A stretch of DNA of 64,000 nucleotides. It comes from Gimesia alba. GTDB lineage: Bacteria; Planctomycetota; Planctomycetia; Planctomycetales; Planctomycetaceae. The first letter of the stretch is position 1. Each line of letters opens with the position of its first letter. The stretch is taken from NCBI RefSeq assembly GCF_007744675.1, contig NZ_CP036269.1:7261917-7325916 (forward strand), written 5' to 3'. The translations under genes and the position numbers were made by a program. Shown here piece after piece: positions 53,777 through 62,528 of the stretch. A model generated the notes under the pieces. It searched no databases. It was given only the letters and a program-made list of their open reading frames with translations, and was not told the origin of the DNA.

Positions 53777-55165
53777 ATGTTACACGGCCAGAAAAATCTA
53801 AAAGACGACGATTTCAGTTCCGTGCTCACCCCTGCGTACGGCGGTCGCTATACCCGGGAACCGATTCCTAAATACTTGATGCCTAAAGAAGGGTTGCCTC
53901 CGAATGTCGCCTATAACCTGATTCGGGATGAACTGATTCTGGACGGAAACTCGCGACTGAACCTGGCAACCTTCGTCACCACCTGGATGGAAGACGAAGC
54001 GAAGCAGTTGATGTCAGAAACGTTCGACAAGAACATGATCGATAAGGATGAGTACCCGCAGACTGCTGAAATTGAATTGCGGTGCACGAACATGCTGGCA
54101 GATCTCTGGAATTCGCCCGACGAAGAAAACTCGGTCGGCTGCTCGACCATCGGTTCCAGTGAAGCTGCAATGCTAGGTGGTATGGCACTGAAATGGAAAT
54201 GGCGAGAGCGCCGGGAAGCACAAGGAAAACCGGCAGACAAACCGAACATGGTGATGGGTATCAACGTGCAGGTCTGCTGGGAAAAATTCTGCCGTTACTG
54301 GGAGATCGAACCCCGCTTCGTGCCGATGGAAGGGGATCGGTACTGCCTGACCGCGGACGAAGCCGTGAAGCTGGTTGACGAAAATACGATTGGTGTCGTA
54401 GTCATCATGGGCAGCACGTTTGACGGCCGCTATGAAAATGTGAAAGAGGTCAACGATGCACTTGTGGATCTCAACGCGAAAACCGGCTGGGAAGTTCCCA
54501 TCCATGTTGACGCCGCCAGTGGTGGATTCGTAGCCCCATTTTTACAACCAGAAATTAAATGGGACTTCCGACTGCCTCTGGTCAAATCGATTAATACCTC
54601 GGGGCATAAATATGGTCTGGTTTATCCCGGCGTGGGCTGGGTCATCTGGCGTGATAAAGCAGAGCTGCCTGAGGACCTGGTCTTTCACTGTAACTATCTC
54701 GGCGGCGATCTGCCTAACTTTGCGTTGAATTTCTCACGCCCCGGCAATCAGGTGGTCGCGCAGTACTTCAACTTTCTACGGCTCGGCCACGAGGGTTATC
54801 GCGAGATTCATCAGGCCTCGCAGGATGTCGCAATGTATCTTTCATCGGGGATTGCCAAACTGGGGCCATTCGATCTGATATCTGACGGCAGCGATATCCC
54901 CGTGTTTGCCTTCACTACAAACGACAAAGCCAACTTCAGCGTGTTTGATGTTTCTGATAAGGTCCGCGAACGCGGCTGGCTGGTTCCCGCTTACACATTC
55001 CCCAAAAACCGAGACGACCTCGCTGTGCTCCGCTGTGTCTGTAAGGAAGGGTTCACGCGGGACATGGCAGACATGCTGCTGAGTGACCTGCAGACCGCCA
55101 TTGATTACTTTGCGGCCCGCCCCGATCACAAACCGCAAACGGGCGGATCGGGGTTTCATCACTAG
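53777..55165 (+). CDS. gadB: Glutamate decarboxylase
   Basis: 462 residues; PLP enzyme converting glutamate to GABA with proton consumption (acid tolerance or GABA metabolism). Strong AGGAGGGAG ribosome site. Key blocks: G-C-S-T-I-G-S-S-E-A-A-M-L-G-G near 115, P-I-H-V-D-A-A-S-G-G-F near 240 and the PLP lysine in I-N-T-S-G-H-K-Y-G-L-V-Y-P-G near 278. Length equals E. coli GadB (466). No antiporter gene gadC adjacent. The stop codon TAG uses the T-A target site and the first G of the IS5 element, and an uninterrupted site would also give TAG, so the protein is intact. Confidence 0.94.
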   Translation: MLHGQKNLKDDDFSSVLTPAYGGRYTREPIPKYLMPKEGLPPNVAYNLIRDELILDGNSRLNLATFVTTWMEDEAKQLMSETFDKNMIDKDEYPQTAEIELRCTNMLADLWNSPDEENSVGCSTIGSSEAAMLGGMALKWKWRERREAQGKPADKPNMVMGINVQVCWEKFCRYWEIEPRFVPMEGDRYCLTADEAVKLVDENTIGVVVIMGSTFDGRYENVKEVNDALVDLNAKTGWEVPIHVDAASGGFVAPFLQPEIKWDFRLPLVKSINTSGHKYGLVYPGVGWVIWRDKAELPEDLVFHCNYLGGDLPNFALNFSRPGNQVVAQYFNFLRLGHEGYREIHQASQDVAMYLSSGIAKLGPFDLISDGSDIPVFAFTTNDKANFSVFDVSDKVRERGWLVPAYTFPKNRDDLAVLRCVCKEGFTRDMADMLLSDLQTAIDYFAARPDHKPQTGGSGFHH

Positions 55166-55223
55166 AGGTTGTCTCATAACGTCAAAAAAAGTGAACGGTT
55201 TGGCGCGTCTTTTGCATGAAGTG

Positions 55224-55240
55224 TTCTCCTGAAAGGAGAA
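55224..55240 (+). promoter_or_regulatory. Hairpin hiding the transposase ribosome-binding site
   Basis: TTCTCCT (55224-55230), loop GAA, AGGAGAA (55234-55240): a 7-bp stem containing the whole Shine-Dalgarno seven bases before the transposase ATG. Such structures limit translation from read-through transcripts in several IS elements. Confidence 0.6.
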
Positions 55241-55246
55241 TTTCTT

Positions 55247-55693
55247 ATGTATATGACGCTGGTCTGGTGGCCCAAACGAAAACGGGTTTCCACAAAAACA
55301 GCGTCCAGGACGGAACGCCCGGTCGTTTTGACCGATAAACAATGGTCTTTAGTCGCAAAACTGTTTCCCTGGACTCCCCCTTCCAAAAAGGGAGGACGTC
55401 CAAAAGCCCATCCACGAGATTGCCTGGAAGGCATTCTCTGGATTTTGGTGACAGGAGCACGATGGAAAGATTTACCAAGAGAGTATCCCTCAAAAGCGAC
55501 GTGCCATCGACGTTTCCAGCAATGGACGATCGAAGGGCGGCTCTTATCTGCCTGGCAAATCATCTTGGAACGAATGGATGATGCTGGCCAGATTGATTTC
55601 TCGGAAACCTTTGCTGATGGCACTTTTGCCTCGGCAAAAAAAGGGGTAGAAGAGTTGGCCCGACTCGTCGTGGCAAAGGCACAAAGGTCATGA
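55247..55693 (+). CDS. IS5-family transposase, first frame (OrfA)
   Basis: 148 residues. Contains the N-terminal IS5 helix-turn-helix region (L-T-D-K-Q-W-S-L-V near 28, K-G-G-R-P-K-A-H-P-R near 48, W-I-L-V-T-G-A-R-W-K-D-L near 65) and the first catalytic Asp in F-A-D-G-T-F near 124. A run of seven A followed by four G at 55636-55646 reads A-AAA-AAA in the zero frame, a classic -1 slippery site. A -1 shift there joins this frame to OrfB and restores the conserved R-G-K-G-T-K-V-M-I-F-V-D stretch. Without the shift it ends in TGA at 55693. Confidence 0.88.
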   Translation: MYMTLVWWPKRKRVSTKTASRTERPVVLTDKQWSLVAKLFPWTPPSKKGGRPKAHPRDCLEGILWILVTGARWKDLPREYPSKATCHRRFQQWTIEGRLLSAWQIILERMDDAGQIDFSETFADGTFASAKKGVEELARLVVAKAQRS

Positions 55694-56091
55694 TTTTTGT
55701 CGATCGTCACGGGACACCTGTGGCGATCGACACAGAATCGGCCCGTCGTAGCGAAGTCAAGCTGATCGAACCGCTGCTTGAAAAAATCACATTGCAAAAT
55801 CGACAACCCGAGCGACTTGTTTATGACAAAGCCGCCGATTCGGACTCGTTGCGCAAACGGCTGATGGAAAAGAATATCGATCTGATCTGCCCGCATCGAA
55901 AATCGAGAGTCAAACCGCCGACGCAAGATGGTCGAAAGCTTCCACGCTTCAAACGACGTTGGATTGTGGAACGCAGTATTGCCTGGCTCCACAACTATCG
56001 TCGCATTGTCACGCGCTGGGAATATCACGATTACCTCTACGAAAGCTTTGTAATTCTTGGGTGTTTATTTACACTATTAAAAAGGTTTTGA
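55690..56091 (+). CDS. IS5-family transposase, second frame (OrfB)
   Basis: Shown here from its ATG, which overlaps the OrfA stop (ATGA); the functional product is more likely the -1 frameshift fusion OrfAB of about 280 residues. Supplies the rest of the DDE site: Asp in Y-D-K-A-A-D-S-D near 47 and Glu in R-W-I-V-E-R-S-I-A-W near 93, followed by the family R-x-x-T-R-W-E near 107. Ends near the right inverted repeat, as expected. Confidence 0.87.
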   Translation: MIFVDRHGTPVAIDTESARRSEVKLIEPLLEKITLQNRQPERLVYDKAADSDSLRKRLMEKNIDLICPHRKSRVKPPTQDGRKLPRFKRRWIVERSIAWLHNYRRIVTRWEYHDYLYESFVILGCLFTLLKRF

Positions 56092-56101
56092 GATGCCCTC
56101 T

Positions 56102-56440
56102 AGACTGTGTTGATTGAATCGTACTGATACTGATTTCGAGTTCGACAGCGTTAGCGATGTCAGAATTCACCTTAGCCGACGGTGTGCTGTTATCCTTGTT
56201 TTTGGGACGATGACTGCAGCAAAGAGTATTAGCCCCAGTTGGACGCCGTTTGCGAACAGCGGTTCGAACCGATTAGAATGCCCCGGCTCCTGGTGACCGT
56301 AGGACCGCTGTTTCAAAAACGGTGGCTAGCGCCATTCCGCTCACGGTAGGTTTTGTTTTGTGTCTGTTCGTGTTTTTCGTGGTAGAAAATAATACTTGAT
56401 CGCCGGATCTAGATCGCATCACATTTTAGGATCGCGTGTC
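56102..56440. repeat. Repeat-filled gap (R7, R8, R5, R4)
   Basis: 56131-56234 R7 (72 of 104 identical to the 8076 copy); 56229-56326 R8 (79 of 98 identical to the 35116 copy, same length); 56318-56345 R5 core GGTGGCTAGCGCC and CCGCTCACGG; 56351-56389 R4 ending GGTAGAAAA. R7, R8, R5 and R4 follow each other nearly without spacers. Counts are by hand. Confidence 0.75.
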
Positions 56441-56851
56441 TCATTTCAGCTCAAAGGTAAATTCGTTGTCGCCTGCTTTGACGTCCGCTTTGAGCGGGCT
56501 GTCTTTCAGGTTGCGATACTGCTTTGGAATATTCGGGTACTCTTTTTGGGGAGCCGGGTTGTCGGGGGTGCCTTCCGGTGGGTTGATCGTGACCGTGTAA
56601 CTGCCGAGCACCACTTCAGTGAGCTCAGCCTGTCCCGATTCATTCAGCATCCCGACGGCGCCTTCGCCTTTTCCGACCTGCATCATACGGACTTCCGCTT
56701 CGGTAACGGGGGTTCCCTCGTGTGTCACAGTAATTGTCACATCAGCACGTTTTTTGGCTTCAGGCTCTCCACCACAGCCGGTAATTAAACAAGCCCAGCA
56801 AAAAAGTAACGAGAGCATTGCAAACGATTGAACAGGAACGCTTTTCATCAT
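56441..56851 (-). CDS. Small lipoprotein, carboxypeptidase regulatory-like domain
   Basis: 136 residues from the ATG at 56851 (GAGG upstream; a TTG six codons earlier is possible). Lipobox L-I-T-G-C-G near residue 28, so membrane-anchored outside the cytoplasm. The rest is a small beta-sandwich like the carboxypeptidase D regulatory domain: V-T-I-T-V-T-H-E-G-T-P-V near 40, V-L-G-S-Y-T-V-T-I-N-P near 82, N-E-F-T-F-E-L-K at the end. In planctomycetes this lipoprotein is regularly found directly downstream of a DUF1559 gene, as here. Function unknown. Confidence 0.82.
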   Translation of the reverse strand: MMKSVPVQSFAMLSLLFCWACLITGCGGEPEAKKRADVTITVTHEGTPVTEAEVRMMQVGKGEGAVGMLNESGQAELTEVVLGSYTVTINPPEGTPDNPAPQKEYPNIPKQYRNLKDSPLKADVKAGDNEFTFELK

Positions 56852-56892
56852 CACAAAAATGATCCTCAAAGAAATCTATGACATGAGAAACT

Positions 56893-56929
56893 GTAAGAGC
56901 CCCGGCTGTCAGACAACCGGGGTTCTTAC
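56893..56929 (-). terminator. Hairpin between the DUF1559 and lipoprotein genes
   Basis: GTAAGA-G-CCCCGG / CCGGGG-T-TCTTAC form a 13-bp stem (one G-T pair) with an 11-nt loop. It lies 44 bp after the DUF1559 stop and 41 bp before the lipoprotein start. Probably a partial terminator or processing site that sets different levels for the two genes. Confidence 0.6.
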
Positions 56930-56973
56930 ATGTATAAACTGAATCTACTCAGACAAATTGCGAATCAAAGAGT

Positions 56974-57984
56974 TTAAAATTCACCGATGACTAGACCATC
57001 CCCCCTGGCACAAAGGTTTGCCAGAGTGCCAAAGTCAATGTTCTCTGAGACAAATCGTACGGCACCATCCGTCAGCAGAACATGAGTTCCACCGGTATGA
57101 TACGAACCCAGTACGGTATTGGCACCGTAGGGACGGAATGCTTCATCACCTGCAGTGGTATCCCAGAAGCTGTTGATCGAATACATCACAGTCGTCGTAC
57201 CGGAGCCCCAGTTTGAACCTGATCCCAATGATGGAACTTTAGACCCAGTTCCAATCCCACTCCAACCACCGTAGTAGTTCGAACGACTGTCCTTGCCATT
57301 GACCTGTCCAGACTGTTCCCCCACGATGATCGTATTCGACGTGCCGTCTTTGACATCACGCATACGAAAACAGTCATTGGGTGCCAGTAGACCGTTATTG
57401 CAGTAAGTACCATTCCCATAACCGGCACCTGTTGCAGAACAAACACCCGTCTGGGCTCCCGGGGCGGGCGTGGCACCGGCGATACCAACATAATCCATTG
57501 TCTGCCCCTGGTCGTAGTTATTCATCCCGTTGTCATTCGAAGTGATGGAGTGGGGACTGGAGGGACAGTTATAAACGGGAACACGTAAGGTTTTTAAAAC
57601 TTCATTCGAACCGGCTCCCGTTCCATAACCGTACGAGCCACCACTATTCTGAGAAGCGAAGCCCCCCGTCGTTGTACTGACGTCAAAATTCATTTGATTA
57701 TAAGCAGGAGCCTGATCCAGATATGGTAGAATCGGAGCCCGCCAGTTAGCCCGATAATAAGGAGATTGCTCGCCAATCGGGAAGCGCGAAAACGTATCGT
57801 GATAATTATGCATCGCTAGCCCAATTTGCTTCATGTGGTTTTTGCACGTGCTGCGGCGCGCGGCTTCGCGTGCCTGTTGAACCGCGGGTAATAACAATGC
57901 AATTAAAATTGCGATGATGGCAATCACTACTAACAGTTCGATTAGAGTGAAGCCACGTTTGCGTAAAGTGTGCCTGCTAAACAT
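56974..57984 (-). CDS. DUF1559 protein with prepilin-type N-terminus
   Basis: 336 residues. Type IV pilin-like signal [16 protein letters not shown] near 10-25, cleavable before Phe by a prepilin peptidase, then the DUF1559 opening [14 protein letters not shown] near 33 and [12 protein letters not shown] near 51. Later: V-Y-N-C-P-S-S-P near 136, [10 protein letters not shown] near 209 and the C-terminal [10 protein letters not shown]. Planctomycetes carry dozens of such genes; they are pseudopilin-like, possibly for secretion or surface structures. GAAGGAAA precedes the ATG. Confidence 0.93.
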   Translation of the reverse strand: MFSRHTLRKRGFTLIELLVVIAIIAILIALLLPAVQQAREAARRSTCKNHMKQIGLAMHNYHDTFSRFPIGEQSPYYRANWRAPILPYLDQAPAYNQMNFDVSTTTGGFASQNSGGSYGYGTGAGSNEVLKTLRVPVYNCPSSPHSITSNDNGMNNYDQGQTMDYVGIAGATPAPGAQTGVCSATGAGYGNGTYCNNGLLAPNDCFRMRDVKDGTSNTIIVGEQSGQVNGKDSRSNYYGGWSGIGTGSKVPSLGSGSNWGSGTTTVMYSINSFWDTTAGDEAFRPYGANTVLGSYHTGGTHVLLTDGAVRFVSENIDFGTLANLCARGDGLVIGEF

Positions 57985-58608
57985 GGAATTTCCTTCAAAT
58001 AATAAACGATAAAAATCAAGCGAGCATGTTTCTTAAGCGGGAAGAAACTGTTCATGAGGCAGGAAAATAGGGGGGAGCAACCAGACTGTTCTCATACACG
58101 TACACACGTACGACATCGTACAAACCAGGTGAAACTCGTTTCTCTTGTCCTGTTGGAGTCATCAGAGCACAGAGGATCTTAATGACTGAATCTCATTCGT
58201 CTGTTGAACGAACTCACACATTTAGCTAAAGCGAATTCCATGCCAATTGGTTCAGCTGCATTCACCAGCACGACACATCGGAATCTATTCCTGCGTTCAT
58301 ACTGTCTTATCGCAGGCTGATTGATTTCAGAACCGAAAGAGCTGATTCATAACATCTTATTTAAAATTTCAACCCGGAATCTGCCTGCGGATTTCATTTC
58401 GCGCAACGTCGATTATCGGTCCGCAATTTTCAGATTTTTTCAAAAGTGATTTTTTCCTGCACTCGAGAGATTCCCAAAGTGCCCGGTAAAATGGCAATCT
58501 GATCATAATCACACTTTTGTTTCCCCCTGCTCTATGGAGCAATTGTTCTCATAGTTGAAATAGAACATAATGCAGATTCGTTATAACCGTTAACCAGAAG
58601 GAACCACC
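57985..58608. other. Long intergenic region, divergent promoters
   Basis: 624 bp between the divergent DUF1559 and DUF1080 genes. A 24-bp palindromic region (TGTTCT at 58544-58549, AGAACA at 58562-58567) lies about 42 bp before the DUF1080 ATG and may be an operator or part of the promoter. A short alternation of ACACGTAC/ACGTACG words occurs near 58095-58125. No R1-R8 copy and no gene recognised. Confidence 0.45.
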
Positions 58609-59391
58609 ATGCGCATCACTCCACTTGTTACCAGTCTGTGTTCACTCTTTATGCTCACCATGCTCGGCTCAATGGCGCGGGCCGATGTCGGCGTTTCTGC
58701 CAAGCCACCCACGGATGCAGAAATTCTGCTGGACGGCAGCCGGAAGAAACTCGACGAAAAGTGGACCTATTGGAAAGGCCCTCGTTTCAGTTCGTCGCTG
58801 CCGATCAAGTGGAAAGTGGTCGAAGACCCGGTTAATGATGGAACCGTGATCATGACTGATGACCCAGTGGCCGCAGGCGGGAAATTCGGGGCAGCCGACA
58901 TTGTCACTAAAAAGAAATACCGCGACTTCCGGCTGCACGTCGAATTTCTGGTGATGAAACCTGGCGGAAACAGCGGTGTCTACCTACAGAACCGCTATGA
59001 AATTCAAGTTCTCGACGGAGACAAAACCAAGCACGGCATGGGGGCCGTCATTAACAAAACCGAATCACCTTACCACGCTTACAACGGCACCGGAAAATGG
59101 AATGCCTACGACATCACTTTCCGTGCCGCTCGTTTCAAAGACGGAAAGCTCATTGAAAAGCCGATGGTCACAGTCTACTTCAACGGCAAAAAAGTTCACA
59201 AGAACGTGATCATCGACAAAGTCTGGGGCGGCCCGAATTCCGGCCTGGATGGCGGCAACGACAACGGGTTCGGTATCACCGACACCCCCGGCGGCATCAA
59301 GCTCCAGTGCGAAGGTCACGACGTCCGTTACCGCAACGTCTGGATCAAACCACTTGATCTTAAAACTGCCGATACTGACTTCAAAGAATAG
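58609..59391 (+). CDS. DUF1080 (3-keto-disaccharide hydrolase-like) protein, exported
   Basis: 260 residues with a Sec signal (L-V-T-S-L-C-S-L-F-M-L-T-M, cleavage near A-R-A-D). Single DUF1080 domain: L-L-D-G-S-R near 40, K-Y-R-D-F-R-L-H-V-E-F near 103, G-N-S-G-V-Y-L-Q-N-R-Y-E-I-Q-V near 122, V-T-V-Y-F-N-G-K-K-V-H near 187, Q-C-E-G-H-D-V-R-Y-R-N-V near 238. A beta-jelly-roll fold that in studied members hydrolyses 3-keto-glycosides. Ribosome site AAGGAACC. Stands alone; convergent with the PhoD gene, six bases apart. Confidence 0.9.
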   Translation: MRITPLVTSLCSLFMLTMLGSMARADVGVSAKPPTDAEILLDGSRKKLDEKWTYWKGPRFSSSLPIKWKVVEDPVNDGTVIMTDDPVAAGGKFGAADIVTKKKYRDFRLHVEFLVMKPGGNSGVYLQNRYEIQVLDGDKTKHGMGAVINKTESPYHAYNGTGKWNAYDITFRAARFKDGKLIEKPMVTVYFNGKKVHKNVIIDKVWGGPNSGLDGGNDNGFGITDTPGGIKLQCEGHDVRYRNVWIKPLDLKTADTDFKE

Positions 59392-59397
59392 CCGTTG

Positions 59398-60963
59398 TTA
59401 TTTTTTCTGCGGGGGAATGTCATGCTGATAGAGCAGCTTGCCCTTCTCATCATAGAACAGAAACGAAAGTGTCGCCGGCTGCTGTTTATCGGCCGGTGCC
59501 ACTTTCACCTGCAGAAATCCGCCTGATCGCGGATCCTGATAATAGGGCTGTTTGATCAGCCCTTTGGGGTCAGTCGATTTCGGATCGCCGGGCTTGCGTC
59601 CTAAGCGGGAATTCGCATCGACGAGCGCGCCGCAGGAAAATTCTTCGAAGCCACTCGGATCAATGGCGTGATACTGCCAGTGCCGATCACCGCAGACCAT
59701 AAAGAAGTTCTGCTGATCCAGGCCGTTCTCCTTGAGCCATTTGAAGAACTCATCGCGCTCATGGCGGAAGCCGCCGATGTCGCAGTGATTGTCGGTTTTG
59801 CGTAAATCGTCAGGGCCAATCATCGGTGTCGGCGAGACGAGAATCTTGAATGTCGCATCACTCTCTTTCAACGTTTTCTTTAACCAGGCTTTCTGCTCTT
59901 TGCCCCAGATTGATTTTTCCGGGCCATCTTCCATCGCGTTCGGACTGCGGTACATCCGGTTTTCCGGGAGCCAGATTTGCAGGTCTTTACTCACACGATG
60001 TGTCCGATAGGTTTTGGCGTCCTCATCATTCATCGGTGCGACCGGAAGTTGTTCCAGCATCATCCGGCGGCCCTCTTCCGGGGTGGGATGATGATCGCCC
60101 GTGTTATCGCCGTCATCGATGCGGTAATCGTGATCGTCAATTTCCCAATAGGTCGGCACGGCTGCAAACAGATCACGATATCGCGGCTGCACAAACTGCT
60201 CGTGCCATTTCTGACGCATTTCCGGAATCGTCTTCGCGCGGGGTTTATCGGGCGTATCGTAATAAACATTGTCGCCGGTGCCGATGAAGAAATTCGGCTT
60301 CAATTTCAAAATCGTCTCCAGCGCGGGGTAGCCCAAATGTTTATCCGGGCCGGCATAAGGTTGCGGCAGTTTTGTATTATTCTCTTCTAAATGCTGTTTC
60401 TTATCGATGCGATTATCGCCATGAAACTTGGCATAGTTCATACCGGTCACGACAACAAAATCAACTGGCTCGGCCAGAGTGGGACCGGGTAAGGTTTCAA
60501 AATGAGCCGTAGGACCAGCGTGCAGTTGTTCTGCCGTTTTGCCAATCTCGGTTTTGCATTCGTATTTCGTTCCTGGTTTTAAGCCGGTAAACGCGGCCCG
60601 TGAGATAAAATCGTGATCGGCGGCGGCCTGGATCACTTGTGGACTATCCTTGACAGCCTCGGCTTTGTCTGATGAGATGGGCGTCAGTGTGAATTGCACA
60701 ACGCCTGGCATGCCTTTGACATCGCGGTCTACCAGTTTGTCGGTCTCTGTCAGTCGCACCTGCACCAGTGCGGTGTTGGGAGTGACTTCCCCGACCATAA
60801 TTCCCATGCCGGCCATGGGGAGATCGACATCCGCTTCTGGGGGAATTGCTGCTTCATCCCCCTGTTCAGCCACCGTCGCAGGTGTTTCCGTATCTGGTTT
60901 TTCACAGCCTGACAGGGAAAGGACTGAAACAAACATCAGACAAAACAGACAGTAAACCCTCAT
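59398..60963 (-). CDS. PhoD-like phosphatase lipoprotein
   Basis: 521 residues with lipobox L-S-L-S-G-C near 19. The C-terminal part is a metallophosphatase of the PhoD class: [12 protein letters not shown] near 220, E-I-D-D-H-D-Y near 265, [12 protein letters not shown] near 413; these Asp/Asn/His residues bind the catalytic metals. An N-terminal fibronectin-like domain (residues about 45-160) precedes it, as in other PhoD proteins. Cleaves phosphate mono- or diesters outside the cell, useful for phosphate gain. GAGGGAG before the ATG. No Pho box recognised. Confidence 0.9.
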   Translation of the reverse strand: MRVYCLFCLMFVSVLSLSGCEKPDTETPATVAEQGDEAAIPPEADVDLPMAGMGIMVGEVTPNTALVQVRLTETDKLVDRDVKGMPGVVQFTLTPISSDKAEAVKDSPQVIQAAADHDFISRAAFTGLKPGTKYECKTEIGKTAEQLHAGPTAHFETLPGPTLAEPVDFVVVTGMNYAKFHGDNRIDKKQHLEENNTKLPQPYAGPDKHLGYPALETILKLKPNFFIGTGDNVYYDTPDKPRAKTIPEMRQKWHEQFVQPRYRDLFAAVPTYWEIDDHDYRIDDGDNTGDHHPTPEEGRRMMLEQLPVAPMNDEDAKTYRTHRVSKDLQIWLPENRMYRSPNAMEDGPEKSIWGKEQKAWLKKTLKESDATFKILVSPTPMIGPDDLRKTDNHCDIGGFRHERDEFFKWLKENGLDQQNFFMVCGDRHWQYHAIDPSGFEEFSCGALVDANSRLGRKPGDPKSTDPKGLIKQPYYQDPRSGGFLQVKVAPADKQQPATLSFLFYDEKGKLLYQHDIPPQKK

Positions 60964-61205
60964 GTGAGCACTCCCTCAGAAATCAGCAAATGGAATTGGC
61001 CAGTCCGTCTATTCTATGGTTTTCCCATTCCGGACCCAACACAAAACGACATTGAATTGCGGCATTCTTCAGATGCGCTGATTTTTCAGAAACCTGAGTC
61101 AATCCGCTTGCTGTTCGGGATCCAATCACCCCAAAATGGAAGCAGGCCATGATTGTGGCCGATTCCTCATTCTGCCATTGATCCCTTTTATTGAGAAGAG
61201 ACACC

Positions 61206-61988
61206 ATGAAGCCGTTCAAACTGATTCCTGTGTTCGCACTCTGTCTACTCGTATTGACTCAATCTGTATTTGCAGAGCAGCAGGCCAAAGACGCCTGGGA
61301 AAAGCTGGTACGTTCGCCTCGATTTCTGAAACGGCCTACATTTCAGTTTGTAGAAAATAATCCCAAACTGCCCAATGTGTTTCTGTATGGCGATTCGATT
61401 TCGATCGCTTATACCGATGCCACACGCAATGCGCTCAAAGGCAAAGCCAACGTCTATCGCCTGTACTGTAACGGCGGCGATTCCTCTTCATTCATTCAAA
61501 AGATGAAAACGATGCACGATACGATGCGCGACGAAAAGGTGAAAGGACACTGGGACTTTGACTGGGACGTGATCCATTTCAACGTCGGCCTGCACGATCT
61601 GAAATATTTGAACGGACGCAAACTGGATCGTAAGAACGGCAAGCAGGTAACGTCTCTGGAAGACTATGAAAAGAATCTGCGTGCGATTATCGCTTACCTC
61701 AAAGAACTGGCCCCCAAGGCCAAACTGATTTTCGTGACGACCACTCCCGTGCCGGAAGGCGAACCGGGGCGGGTCGCCGGCGACGCTGCGAAATACAATG
61801 CAGTCGCGCTGAAAGTGCTCAAAGAGTATCCCGAAATTGGCGTCAACGATCTTTACAGCTTTACCAAACCACACCACAAAGAATGGTGGACCAAGCCAGG
61901 CAACGTTCACTTCAATGCCACTGGTGCGACCGCCCAGGGAAAAGAATCAGCGCGCGTGATTGAACAGGAACTCAAAAAGCGGGATTAG
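61206..61988 (+). CDS. SGNH/GDSL hydrolase, exported
   Basis: 260 residues from the ATG at 61206, with AAGAGAC upstream; signal peptide about 1-22 (V-F-A-L-C-L-L-V-L-T). Block I G-D-S-I-S near 62 carries the nucleophile Ser; block II Gly in C-N-G-G-D-S-S near 91; block III is V-G-L-H-D near 125; block V G-N-V-H-F-N near 239 carries the catalytic His. The Asp normally three residues before that His is Gly here. Likely an esterase, perhaps deacetylating polysaccharides. R6 begins two bases after its stop codon. Confidence 0.88.
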   Translation: MKPFKLIPVFALCLLVLTQSVFAEQQAKDAWEKLVRSPRFLKRPTFQFVENNPKLPNVFLYGDSISIAYTDATRNALKGKANVYRLYCNGGDSSSFIQKMKTMHDTMRDEKVKGHWDFDWDVIHFNVGLHDLKYLNGRKLDRKNGKQVTSLEDYEKNLRAIIAYLKELAPKAKLIFVTTTPVPEGEPGRVAGDAAKYNAVALKVLKEYPEIGVNDLYSFTKPHHKEWWTKPGNVHFNATGATAQGKESARVIEQELKKRD

Positions 61989-62528
61989 CCTGTGTCCAAG
62001 TTTACTGAAGCGTCTCCAGGGCCATTTGGATCGAGTAGATTAGATTGAGACACGCTACGGTAAAATGTGACTCGCTCTAGCTCGGTGATAAGGTTTGTTT
62101 TTCTACCACGAAAAAACACGAAAACAGAACAGGGTAGCCCCGGATGCAATCCGGGGTGAGCGCAGCGAACTGGAGTTCACAGCGCACGCATTCAATTCAC
62201 AACAGAGTCTCCAGAATGAGGTACGCGTCTGAAACATACTCCATACACTCTGTTGCCTCCGACAATCCCGAATTCCATTCGGGACCATCCGATGTTTTTC
62301 TACCACAAGCATTTCGAACGCACACCAAAAAGGGCATCCAACCGGGGGTAACGCCCTGCGGCTAATTTTGAAATACAGTAGGGTGTCGCCCCGCCTGTCA
62401 ATGATCGGACTTTTTGAACCGTTCGAATGGAACCAACCTGACCGTGCGAAGGCGGGCACTGTCATCAACGCAATCCCTGCGGGCGGGCACATAGACCCGC
62501 CCCTACGCCAGAGAGTGTCTTTTCAATT
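61989..62528. repeat. Repeat-filled convergent gap (R6, R4, R3, R3, R4 fragment, R1)
   Basis: 61991-62080 R6; 62098-62125 R4; 62134-62174 R3 with 8-bp stem CCCCGGAT-GCA-ATCCGGGG; 62190-62291 long R3 in the opposite orientation, stem CCCGAAT-TCC-ATTCGGG; 62296-62308 R4 remnant; 62340-62365 R1. Near 62476-62510 a further GGGCGGGC/GACCCGCCC inverted motif appears once in the window. Facing R3 copies could fold into a large hairpin between the two convergent genes. Confidence 0.74.

Larger units (their letters stand above)
55165..56100 (+). mobile_element. IS5-family insertion sequence (IS427-like), 936 bp
   Basis: Ends are imperfect inverted repeats: GAGGTTGTCTCATAAC at the left and GAGGGCATCTCAAAAC (reverse complement) at the right. 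A TA dinucleotide flanks both sides (55163-55164 and 56101-56102), matching the TA target duplication of IS427-group elements. Contains one transposase in two overlapping frames. It looks intact and recent: both frames open, ends and duplication preserved. Name of the exact element is not known. Confidence 0.9.

Noticed and set aside
53777-55165. Truncation of gadB by the IS element
   Set aside because: The TA target duplication and the first G of the IS restore TAG at the same codon, and the length is normal.
55174-56028. 284-codon minus ORF across the IS element
   Set aside because: Antisense to the transposase frames.
56229-56290. tRNA-like T-arm sequence (GCGGTTCGAACCG)
   Set aside because: It is part of repeat R8; no acceptor or anticodon arms fit around it, and the related copy at 35116 lacks the pattern.
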